Shown here one piece after another: positions 8,494 to 13,948 of a DNA stretch of 13,948 nt. The notes below the pieces were generated by a model. That model had not been told where the DNA came from. It worked only from the letters and a program-made list of their open reading frames with translations, and made no database searches. Each line of letters starts with the position of its first letter. The first letter of the stretch is position 1. The position numbers and the translations under genes are program-made. The stretch comes from Blastocatellia bacterium UBA7656. Lineage in GTDB: Bacteria > Acidobacteriota > Blastocatellia > UBA7656. The DNA is taken from contig DLHY01000036.1 in assembly GCA_002483445.1 (NCBI GenBank), positions 60,636 to 74,583 on the forward strand, given 5' to 3'.

Positions 8494-8501
8494 CCTCAAG
8501 G

Positions 8502-8572
8502 AATGCGGAATTGCGAATGCGGAATGCGGAGTAGGATGATTCTTCTTCATTCCGCATTCCGCACTCCGCATT
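8502..8572. repeat. Inverted heptamer-repeat hairpin (GGAATGC / GCATTCC)
   Basis: GAATGCGGAATG (8515-8526) pairs perfectly with CATTCCGCATTC (8548-8559). Pairing continues outward over 8502-8514 with 8561-8572, interrupted by one bulge and one mismatch, giving about 25 base pairs. Both arms are runs of a seven-base word close to GGAATGC. The right arm reaches into the stop codon of the queD remnant (8571-8573). Confidence 0.88.
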
Positions 8573-8688
8573 AATGAGTCTCGCCATAGTAGTCGCATCG
8601 GGCGGCGCAGGTCTCTCTGATGGTGACGCGATGGAGTCCCGGCAGGCGATTTTCGAGTCGCTCCCATATCCAGCGCGTGAGGGTTTCG
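8571..8688 (-). pseudogene. queD: queD 3' end remnant (last ~36 codons)
   Basis: The minus strand encodes LTRWIWERLENRLPGLHR, then VTIRETCAARCDYYGETH and a TAA stop. This corresponds to residues about 85-120 of the complete QueD at 12214-12576, with two extra residues. Bases 8580-8688 align without gaps to 12217-12325 with 14 differences in 109 (87% identity), mostly synonymous, so both copies evolved as functional genes before one was cut. Similarity ends sharply at 8688, 15 bases before the insertion sequence; the rest of the gene is not on the far side of the IS, so the IS did not cause the break. No start codon or catalytic N-terminal half remains. Confidence 0.88.
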
Positions 8689-8697
8689 TATCAATGT

Positions 8698-8703
8698 GAT
8701 AAT
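8698..8703. repeat. Target-site duplication of the IS, left copy
   Basis: GATAAT lies directly outside the left terminal inverted repeat and is repeated directly outside the right one at 10126-10131. A 6-base duplication fits the IS481 family range. Confidence 0.85.
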
Positions 8704-8766
8704 TGTCAGGGCTCACGACATCGTGGGCAGTTTTCTAATTGAATCGAGGCTCACGACATCGTGGGC
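8704..8766 (+). repeat. IS left end: terminal inverted repeat and two hairpin motifs
   Basis: After TGTCAGG come two copies of GCTCACGACATCGTGGGC at 8711-8728 and 8749-8766, separated by 20 bases. Each copy is itself an interrupted palindrome (CACGA-CA-TCGTG, extendable to 8 pairs with one G-T). The spacer contains CTAATTGAA, which also occurs between the corresponding motifs at the right end. These are plausible transposase binding sites. Confidence 0.85.
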
Positions 8767-8781
8767 CTGACTTGGTGAATC

Positions 8782-10005
8782 CTATCGCTTGTACTCCGGG
8801 CGCAAGCGATAAACAGTTTCTTCTATCTCGTAGTCAATCGTCTTGATGAGCCGCCAAGCGGCACGCTCCGAACGCTGATGATAAATTTCGAGTCGCCGAC
8901 AATGCGTAATCACTGTCGCCCAAACATATCGGTAAGCCAGATTCTTGCCAACTTTCCAGCTTTCACCCAGAAAGCTGATCGTGCCATCACCATCTACACG
9001 CCGCACGAAGTGAATCCGGCCTGTAGTGATCGGCAACCGGTCAGGCAAAGTACGCATTTGCTGACGACTCAACTTCAGTTTCGCCACTCTCCGCTGCATT
9101 TGTGCAGGCGTCAGCCCGTTGAGAGTTGGCGGGTAATACTGATGTGCATACCAGTGAGTGAAGACTGCTTGTTTGCGCAAGACCTCTGCCAGCGATCTAA
9201 AATGATTGCGATCCCAAAACTGTCTGGCCCACAACCCATTGACCCTTTCGACCATAGCATTGCGTTTGGGTTCGCCAGGGGGTACAAAAATAATTTCGAT
9301 CCACATATACAAACACAACCGCACGATGGCTCCAAACCGGCGCGGAGTCCGCTCGCCGCCGCTAAAGGCAGCATCCTTATCGAGTTGCAAGTTGTGTGGA
9401 AGCCCCAGTGTTTGCCACGTTTCGAGCAGGTGGATACGGACAGTGTCAGTCGTTTTATTTGTAGAGATGGTTTGCGCCAAAGCACGTGTGCCTACATCGA
9501 TAGTATGAAAGACGAAAACTTTTTCTCCCCCTTCCAGATAGCGCGCAATCCAATGACAAGCCTGGAGGACGATTCCAGCCAACCAATCAGGTTGAGGATA
9601 GAAGGCGTTAATAGCAACAGGAGGATCAGAGTGCGTCAATCCAGAAGCGTACAACCATCGCTTGATGGTGGCAAGCGATGGTACTTCAGCCAGCAGATGT
9701 TGCTCAATGATTTCCTGACGCACGGCCTTCGCTCCTATCAGACCAACTTGACGGCGCTCCAATGCACGCCGCACACGCATCGCTACGGCGCGAGCTTGCT
9801 TGTTATAAGCATCAGGCGAATGCTTGGGAGTGCGCGATTGATTGTTGAGTCCCTGCCATCCAAGTTCTTCAAACCGATGCCGCCATTTTCGCAACCACTC
9901 GCGACGGTGAGGAATTTGTTTAAGAATCTCACAGGGTCGAAGCCCTTTGAGGATCAGGCGTATTGCTTTGCGACGCCATTTAAGTTCTTGATCTTTCTGT
10001 TCCAT
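8782..10005 (-). CDS. IS481-like DDE transposase (first catalytic Asp apparently replaced)
   Basis: A 407-residue transposase. Residues about 10-60 form a helix-turn-helix-like basic region (KAIRLILKGLRPCEIL... REWLRKWRHRFEELGW). The integrase core spans about 140-300, with Asp209 (LQLDKDAAFSGG) and Glu253 (EPKRNAMVERVNGLW), and the family pattern IIFVPPGEPKRN and GLTPAQ. In relatives I recall, the first catalytic Asp lies in a CDWTxRYLEGG-like motif; here it reads CHWIARYLEGG, so His151 occupies that place (codon CAT, one base from GAT). The frame is otherwise open. The start is ATG 10005, with AAGGAGG before it; an in-frame ATG at 10068 has no such site. Loss of activity is inferred. Confidence 0.9.
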   Translation of the reverse strand: MEQKDQELKWRRKAIRLILKGLRPCEILKQIPHRREWLRKWRHRFEELGWQGLNNQSRTPKHSPDAYNKQARAVAMRVRRALERRQVGLIGAKAVRQEIIEQHLLAEVPSLATIKRWLYASGLTHSDPPVAINAFYPQPDWLAGIVLQACHWIARYLEGGEKVFVFHTIDVGTRALAQTISTNKTTDTVRIHLLETWQTLGLPHNLQLDKDAAFSGGERTPRRFGAIVRLCLYMWIEIIFVPPGEPKRNAMVERVNGLWARQFWDRNHFRSLAEVLRKQAVFTHWYAHQYYPPTLNGLTPAQMQRRVAKLKLSRQQMRTLPDRLPITTGRIHFVRRVDGDGTISFLGESWKVGKNLAYRYVWATVITHCRRLEIYHQRSERAAWRLIKTIDYEIEETVYRLRPEYKR

Positions 10006-10031
10006 ACTGCCTCCTTTGAAGCAGTATGGAA
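10000..10031 (-). promoter_or_regulatory. Hairpin enclosing the transposase start codon and ribosome-binding site
   Basis: TTCCATACTGC (10000-10010) and GCAGTATGGAA (10021-10031) are perfect 11-base inverted repeats around a 10-base loop. In the minus-strand transcript, the ATG of the transposase lies in the 3' arm of the stem and the AAGGAGG site lies in the loop and the first stem pair. Folding would bury the start codon, a plausible translational brake on transposase production. Confidence 0.75.
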
Positions 10032-10040
10032 TCAACTTAT

Positions 10041-10125
10041 GCCCACGATGTCGTGAGCCTTTTTTCAATTAGCGCGCCCACGATGTCGTGAGCTTTTTTT
10101 GCCTGCGATGTCGTGAGCCCTGACA
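10041..10125 (-). repeat. IS right end: terminal inverted repeat and three hairpin motifs
   Basis: Copies of GCCCACGATGTCGTGAGC lie at 10041-10058 and 10076-10093, and a variant GCCTGCGATGTCGTGAGC at 10101-10118, followed by CCTGACA to the element end at 10125. They are the reverse complement of the left-end motifs. The end thus carries one more motif copy than the left end, and the outermost copy is the most diverged. Confidence 0.85.
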
Positions 10126-10131
10126 GATAAT
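10126..10131. repeat. Target-site duplication of the IS, right copy
   Basis: GATAAT, directly outside the right terminal repeat, identical to 8698-8703. Confidence 0.85.
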
Positions 10132-10134
10132 GAC

Positions 10135-10162
10135 TTGACCACACCAATGCTTTAGTGATAAT
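10135..10162 (+). promoter_or_regulatory. Candidate sigma70-like promoter of the metalloprotease gene
   Basis: TTGACC (10135-10140), 16 bases, then GATAAT (10157-10162); each hexamer matches 5 of 6 consensus positions. It lies 60 bases before the start codon of the metalloprotease gene and only 3 bases from the IS target duplication. Between it and the gene is a palindrome TTTCGCT-TG-AGCGAAA (10188-10203) in the expected 5' leader, function unknown. Confidence 0.5.
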
Positions 10163-10221
10163 TACTCAACCTGTTTACTGAATGTTTTTTCGCTTGAGCG
10201 AAACAATCTTGTCGAGGAAGC

Positions 10222-12129
10222 ATGAACTTGAAAAAACTGATTTCTAAACTCACACTCCAAATGAGTCTCACAGCACTCGCTTTTTTCTTGTCAATAGCAT
10301 CAGCAAAGGCAACCACAGCTATTATGCTCACAGATGAAGACCTCGTTATTAACTCACGCCTTATTCTCATCGGTGAGGTTCAATCACTTCAGACAAATTG
10401 GGACCCCAATTACCCAACCATATATACATATGTAAAAATCCAGATTTCTAGGGTAATCAAAGGGTCAGTTCGGGGAGACTCTATTGTATTCAAGCAACTG
10501 GGCGGGACTATAGACGGTATGTCGAGTACCATTTTCGGTACCCCGACTTATAGGATCGGGCAAAAAGTTCTTCTCTTTTTAGATACTGCCTCAAACGGTA
10601 CTTTAAGGATCGCGCACCTCTTCCAAGGCAAGTACGATTTGGTATCGGACAGACAAACCGGAGAATACTGGGTCGAGCGGATTCTTGACGAAGGTTTCTT
10701 GCGTATACTTGGGCCGCGAGAGAATGAGGAAATAACCAATACCTCTATTCTAAACCTGTTTCTCAAAAAGATTAGAAAGGTACTTCACGATAAAGCGGTA
10801 GAAGTTTTTGCCTATGAGCAAAGGTATGCAGATATTGATATCGTTGAAATCCCCCATGAGTACGTGGATCGACCTGCTCAGAATTCAAACAGATTTGGGA
10901 TATATCCCCAGTTTACATTTAATAGCACAATGAGCCGTTGGGCCGAACCGGATTCTGGGCAACCAGTAGTTTTCAAAATCAATTCCACAGGGTGTCCAGT
11001 CCCTAATGGTGGGGTAGTTGAATTCAATAACGCTCTATCAGCTTGGACCAATGTGGCAACCGGTACGATAGTGCTTCAGAATGGCGGGGCGACCACTGCC
11101 GGGGGGTTCCAGACAGATGGGGTGAGTGCGCTCTCTTTCGATGATCCGCTAGATCAAATGTCGGATATCCCTCCGAATAATTGTTTTGGCGGAGTATTAG
11201 CACTAGGTGGGGCAACAAACTCTGGCCCCCCAACAATTATTGTTGGGGGATTAACATTTAACCGCATATATGAAGCTGATGTTGTGTTTAATAGAGACCC
11301 CGGTGGGTGTTGGCTTACTGTCCCATCCAATATTGCTGAAATAGCCTGTCATGAGATCGGTCACACAATAGGTCTGGGGCATAGCAGTGACTCGGAGGCT
11401 ATTATGAAAAGCGGTGCATCTCTTAATGGGAGAGGGGCTGCACTCGCATCTGATGATATGGCTGGTATCTCTTTTCTCTATAACGACCCCAACCCGATTA
11501 ACACCTATTCGCTCAATATAAACGGTCTTGATGAGTATGTCAGTGTACCCAATAGCTCCTCGATAAACATAACTGGCTCCATTACTGTCGAAGCTTGGAT
11601 TAGGACCGGACTTGCTAAAAAGCAAGACATCGTTGGACGGTATAAGCCGAATGTTACCAGTGGCTTTGAAGGGGGTTACTCTCTTAGATTGCTAGACGAC
11701 AATAAGGTTCGGTTCAGAATATTCAAGAATGCAAACAATTTTGTAGACGTAACCAGTTCTTCAACGATCTCGACCAATGTATGGCACCATGTGGCGGGAG
11801 TCTTCGATGGCAGTCAGTCTCGGATATATATTGATGGGGTGCTGGACGGAACCTTAGTGTCTAGTTTTCATCCCCGCAGTGGGACAGGCAATCTGGCTAT
11901 CGGTGCAGCTCCTGACGGAGGGCGAAAATTCGGAGGACTAATTGATGAGGTTAGAGTTACAGCCTCGGCTTTGTATTCTGCTAATTTCACTCCTGAGCGG
12001 CGATTAGGAAATACCACAAACACAAAAGGACTGTGGAAATTTGACAACCAAACGGCGAACGATTCATCGGGAAACGGAAATAACGGCTCGCTGATAGGAG
12101 GTCCTACGTTCTCGCTTGATCAGCCGTAG
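10222..12129 (+). CDS. Secreted matrixin-type metalloprotease with LamG-like domain
   Basis: A 635-residue protein. Residues 1-30 form a signal peptide (basic start, hydrophobic core, SIASAKA cleavage region). Residues about 35-165 look like the beta-rich domain (LILIGEVQSL... YTYVKIQISRVIKGS) often placed ahead of bacterial matrixins. The zinc site is HEIGHTIGLGH (His377, His381, His387; catalytic Glu378) with Met395 (EAIM) as the Met-turn, the metzincin pattern. Residues about 426-605 are a concanavalin A/LamG-like domain (EYVSVPNSS, ITVEAWIRTG, WHHVAGVFDG, RIYIDGVLDG, GLIDEVRV), probably for binding glycans or protein. It likely cleaves an extracellular protein. GAGG precedes the start at short spacing. 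Base composition is A+T-richer than its neighbours (40% GC in one 60-base line counted), suggesting transfer. Confidence 0.9.
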   Translation: MNLKKLISKLTLQMSLTALAFFLSIASAKATTAIMLTDEDLVINSRLILIGEVQSLQTNWDPNYPTIYTYVKIQISRVIKGSVRGDSIVFKQLGGTIDGMSSTIFGTPTYRIGQKVLLFLDTASNGTLRIAHLFQGKYDLVSDRQTGEYWVERILDEGFLRILGPRENEEITNTSILNLFLKKIRKVLHDKAVEVFAYEQRYADIDIVEIPHEYVDRPAQNSNRFGIYPQFTFNSTMSRWAEPDSGQPVVFKINSTGCPVPNGGVVEFNNALSAWTNVATGTIVLQNGGATTAGGFQTDGVSALSFDDPLDQMSDIPPNNCFGGVLALGGATNSGPPTIIVGGLTFNRIYEADVVFNRDPGGCWLTVPSNIAEIACHEIGHTIGLGHSSDSEAIMKSGASLNGRGAALASDDMAGISFLYNDPNPINTYSLNINGLDEYVSVPNSSSINITGSITVEAWIRTGLAKKQDIVGRYKPNVTSGFEGGYSLRLLDDNKVRFRIFKNANNFVDVTSSSTISTNVWHHVAGVFDGSQSRIYIDGVLDGTLVSSFHPRSGTGNLAIGAAPDGGRKFGGLIDEVRVTASALYSANFTPERRLGNTTNTKGLWKFDNQTANDSSGNGNNGSLIGGPTFSLDQP

Positions 12130-12213
12130 CAGTCTCAGGTGTTTTATGCAGCAAATCACTTGAAGAGCCGCATTGTTTCATGCCAATAAGGCCAGTTGGG
12201 TGAAATTCTACTA

Positions 12214-12576
12214 TTACTCGCCATAGTAATCGCATCGAGCGGCGCAGGTCTCACGTATGGTGACGCGGTGGAGTCCCGGCAATCGGCCTTCGAGTCGTTC
12301 CCATATCCAGCGCGCGAGGTTTTCGCTCGTCGCGTTTTCAAGCCCTTCGATTTCGTTGAGGTAGTAATGATCAAGCTTCTGGCGCAGAGGCTCGAACGCT
12401 TCGGCTATCTCGGCGTAATCGATGAACCAGCCCACGCGCGGGTCGACTTCTCCGCGCACTGTGATTTCACATCGAAACGAGTGACCATGCAGTCGCGCGC
12501 ATTTATGCCCGGCGGGGACATTGGGCAATCGATGCGCCGACTCGAATGAGAATTCCTTTGCCAGTTCGACAATCAT
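12214..12576 (-). CDS. queD: 6-carboxy-5,6,7,8-tetrahydropterin synthase
   Basis: A 120-residue QueD of normal length. It converts 7,8-dihydroneopterin triphosphate to 6-carboxytetrahydropterin in queuosine/7-deazapurine synthesis. Zinc ligands are His15 (ESAHRL), His30 and His32 (LHGHSF); catalytic residues are Cys26 (GHKCARLHGH), Asp69-His70 (KLDHYYLN) and Glu109 (IRET). All expected residues are present, so it should be active. GGAG precedes the start. Its last 109 bases have an 87% identical second copy at 8580-8688, which suggests this 3' end came with the neighbouring insert. No queC, queE or queF is in the window. It is divergent from the RibD-type reductase. Confidence 0.95.
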   Translation of the reverse strand: MIVELAKEFSFESAHRLPNVPAGHKCARLHGHSFRCEITVRGEVDPRVGWFIDYAEIAEAFEPLRQKLDHYYLNEIEGLENATSENLARWIWERLEGRLPGLHRVTIRETCAARCDYYGE

Positions 12577-12604
12577 TCGGCTCCAATCTTATCCTCCTCA
12601 TCAG

Positions 12605-12633
12605 AATGTCTGCAAATGATCCTGGTTCGTCAA
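12605..12633 (-). promoter_or_regulatory. Weak candidate promoter of queD
   Basis: On the minus strand TTGACG (12628-12633, 5 of 6) is followed after 17 bases by GACATT (12605-12610), a poor -10 with 3 of 6. The -35 overlaps a small inverted repeat GTTCGT/ACGAAC (12625-12630 and 12638-12643). Confidence 0.25.
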
Positions 12634-12638
12634 TCTCA

Positions 12639-12673
12639 CGAACAACGGATGACTGACAACAGACAACTGACAA
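12639..12673. repeat. One-armed heptamer array (CTGACAA type)
   Basis: Five seven-base units run without gaps: two degenerate ones (CGAACAA, CGGATGA), then CTGACAA, CAGACAA and CTGACAA. The period and the GACA core resemble the arms of the hairpins at 4799-4896 and 5791-5856, but no matching opposite arm is present. It lies in the gap between the divergent queD and reductase genes. Confidence 0.75.
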
Positions 12674-12688
12674 GCTAAACTTCGATGG

Positions 12689-13366
12689 ATGAGAAAAACG
12701 AGACTCACAAAAAAACTGCCGTTCGTCACCGTGAAATACGCTCAATCGCTGGATGGTCGCATTGCCACTTCGACCGGCGATTCGCAGTGGATAAGCAGCC
12801 CCGCGTCATTGAAGTTCGCTCACCGTCTCCGACGCGATCACGACGCGGTTATGGTCGGGATAGGCACTGTGTTGAAGGATGATCCTGGTTTGACGGTAAG
12901 GCTTGCCAGCGGCAGCGATCCCTTGCGAGTCATAATCGATAGCCGACTCCGCATACCGCTTGCGGCCAGTGTCCTTTCAACCAAAGCTGCAACAGGCACG
13001 CTCATCATCGCGGGCGAGGGCGCAAATCAAAAACGCGCTCGCAGAATCGAACGAACAGGCGCGACAGTTTTATTCGCTCCGAGGGAAGGCAAAACTGCGC
13101 GCGTGAGTCTTGTTGATGCGCTGTCCGCGCTCACTGATCGAGGCATCCGTTCTGTGCTGGTCGAGGGAGGGGCCGCGCTCATTACATCGCTCCTTTCCGC
13201 GCGACTCGTCGATAGAATGGTCGTCATCACTGCGCCTAAAATCATAGGTCGGGGAATAGAAGCGATATGCGATCTGGGCATAATGCGCCTCAAAGATGCG
13301 ATGACATTTTCTTCAGTTCGAATTCGAAGGCTTGGGCCGGATGTGATTTTCGATTGCCTGATCTGA
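12689..13366 (+). CDS. Standalone RibD C-terminal-type reductase
   Basis: A 225-residue protein made only of the RibD reductase (dihydrofolate-reductase-like) domain. Motifs: VKYAQSLDGRIATSTGDSQW (residues 15-34, with Lys16 and SLDGRIA), VGIGTVLKDDPGLTVR (56-71), VIIDSRLRIP (81-90), VLVEGGAALITSLL and TAPKIIGRG near the C-terminus. These closely follow the reductase half of bacterial RibD, which uses NADPH to reduce 5-amino-6-ribosylaminouracil 5'-phosphate in riboflavin synthesis. The N-terminal deaminase half is absent, as in archaeal and fungal reductases, so a separate deaminase would be needed, or the substrate differs. No clear Shine-Dalgarno precedes ATG 12689; an out-of-frame ATG lies 4 bases upstream. 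Confidence 0.88.
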   Translation: MRKTRLTKKLPFVTVKYAQSLDGRIATSTGDSQWISSPASLKFAHRLRRDHDAVMVGIGTVLKDDPGLTVRLASGSDPLRVIIDSRLRIPLAASVLSTKAATGTLIIAGEGANQKRARRIERTGATVLFAPREGKTARVSLVDALSALTDRGIRSVLVEGGAALITSLLSARLVDRMVVITAPKIIGRGIEAICDLGIMRLKDAMTFSSVRIRRLGPDVIFDCLI

Positions 13367-13390
13367 CAGTCGCGCAGACAACAGAGCAAT

Positions 13391-13425
13391 AAAAAAGGAG
13401 GGCCTTTCGGCCCTCCCTGTTTTTT
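13391..13425. terminator. Bidirectional intrinsic terminator
   Basis: GGAGGGCC (13397-13404) and GGCCCTCC (13409-13416) form a perfect 8-base stem with loop TTTC. AAAAAA precedes the stem (13391-13396) and TTTTTT follows shortly after (13420-13425), so transcripts from both the reductase and the facing gene would end with a hairpin and U-run. Confidence 0.92.
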
Positions 13426-13453
13426 GGACGAGAGGATGAAACCTCTCCTCCGG

Positions 13454-13948
13454 TTACTGTTGACTCGGACAATTCTCATTGCACTGGAATGCCGCAGACG
13501 GATCCGATCCATCGTTGTTCCTGATAACGATGGCGCCGGGCAGCCCGCTGCATATCCCGCCTTTGAGCTTCAGCCTGTTGAAGGTGCCGTTGGTCTGCTG
13601 CTGCTGGAACTTCACCTTCTTAGGCGTCTTGCCGCCGACAGTGACCGTGGCAGTCGACTTGATGTTGCTGCCCAGCACCGTCAGCGTGAACGAGCCATCC
13701 GAGTTGCGACCAAGATCGCAGGCATCGACACGAGCCGGAGGCGGCTTGGAAGTCGGACACTCCGGTCTCGGATCGTTCGGCACGCAAGGCGCTGGCGGAA
13801 CTGACAGACAGGTGAATGTTACCTGTATTCCCTGCTCATTGCCTGTCGGACATCCTGCCGGTCGTGTGTCGCTCGCTAATAGGTTCCTGCTCGTTCCGTT
13901 CGGCCCACTCACGAAGATCATAAACGTCTTCCCTGCGTTGACCGTCCC
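13454..13948 (-). CDS. TIG-like domain protein (partial, N-terminus outside window)
   Basis: 165 codons are open from the right edge to a TAA stop. The N-terminal visible part is Pro/Cys-rich (CLSVPPAPCVPNDPRPECP, then TSKPPPARVDACD). It is followed by a beta-sandwich-like stretch (GSFTLTVLGSNIKSTATVTV, then GGKTPKKVKF) resembling IPT/TIG domains, and a Cys-containing end (GGICSGLPGAIVIRNNDGSD, then AFQCNENCPSQQ). The cysteines and composition suggest an exported or surface protein. An internal ATG exists at 13921, but the frame continues upstream to the edge, so the true start is probably outside. It ends 28 bases from the bidirectional terminator. Function unknown. Confidence 0.7.
   Translation of the reverse strand, partial: GTVNAGKTFMIFVSGPNGTSRNLLASDTRPAGCPTGNEQGIQVTFTCLSVPPAPCVPNDPRPECPTSKPPPARVDACDLGRNSDGSFTLTVLGSNIKSTATVTVGGKTPKKVKFQQQQTNGTFNRLKLKGGICSGLPGAIVIRNNDGSDPSAAFQCNENCPSQQ

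Larger units (their letters stand above)
8704..10125 (-). mobile_element. Complete IS481-like insertion sequence (1422 bp)
   Basis: Both ends begin TGTCAGGGCTCACGACATCG when read inward, an identical 20-base terminal repeat starting TGT as in IS481-type elements. The flanks carry a 6-base duplication GATAAT. Inside is one transposase gene on the minus strand that fills almost the whole element. Each end carries extra copies of an 18-base near-palindrome, two on the left and three on the right. The intact duplication and near-identical ends suggest a fairly recent insertion. Family assignment rests on the transposase and end sequence and was not checked against an IS database. Confidence 0.9.

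Noticed and set aside
8571..8688. queD remnant created by the IS landing in the gene
   Set aside because: The sequence beyond the right end of the IS is not queD, and similarity stops 15 bases before the IS, so the break came from another event.
8878..10056. A 392-codon open frame on the plus strand opposite the transposase
   Set aside because: It shows no recognisable domain or ribosome-binding site and lies wholly antisense to a gene with clear integrase motifs, so it is a mirror frame.
8711..10118. Repeated 18-base motifs as a CRISPR array
   Set aside because: Only five copies, in opposite orientation at the two ends of an IS and separated by a transposase gene, with no uniform spacers.
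10188..10203. Palindrome TTTCGCTTGAGCGAAA as a terminator
   Set aside because: The T-run lies before the stem on the plus strand and becomes an A-run after it on the minus strand. It sits in the 5' leader of the metalloprotease gene.

Overview
The window is bacterial chromosomal DNA: tightly packed genes, Shine-Dalgarno starts, short intergenic gaps and a single insertion sequence. Most genes are rich in G and C (about 55% in a line counted by eye). An Acidobacteriota (Blastocatellia-like) source is my best guess, based on gene content and on intergenic short-tandem-repeat hairpins. That is an inference, not something the sequence proves.

Layout. Positions 1-2018 (minus strand) read, in transcription order, as a sugar-1-phosphate nucleotidyltransferase, a short-chain dehydrogenase (SDR) and a CBS-domain protein cut by the window edge. 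Positions 2136-3773 (plus strand) hold a second SDR and a SAM methyltransferase, 3 bases apart. Positions 3806-8423 (minus strand) form a probable pyrimidine or hydantoin uptake and breakdown operon: NCS1 nucleobase transporter, exported HEAT-repeat/TonB-C protein, nitrilase-superfamily amidohydrolase resembling beta-ureidopropionase, and a luciferase-like flavin/F420 oxidoreductase. A promoter candidate lies just upstream of the transporter.

Positions 8571-12576 are a rearranged accessory region. A full-length queD (12214-12576) has a second, 87% identical copy of only its 3' end 3.6 kb away (8571-8688). Between them lie a complete IS481-like element with 6-bp target duplications (8704-10125) and an A+T-richer gene for a secreted matrixin-type metalloprotease with a LamG-like domain (10222-12129). 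The layout suggests foreign DNA entered queD and restored its 3' end while displacing the old one. The IS then landed inside the insert. A standalone RibD-type reductase (12689-13366) runs divergently from queD and ends at a bidirectional terminator. An exported TIG-like protein fragment closes the window.

The most unusual feature is a set of intergenic repeats. Four separate gaps each carry a different 7-base (once 9-base) tandem word arranged as two inverted arms, so each can fold into a long hairpin, and each lies within about 12 bases of a stop codon. A fifth gap has a one-armed heptamer array. The IS also shows three points of interest: five copies of an 18-bp hairpin motif at its ends, a hairpin holding the transposase start codon, and an apparent loss of the first catalytic Asp.
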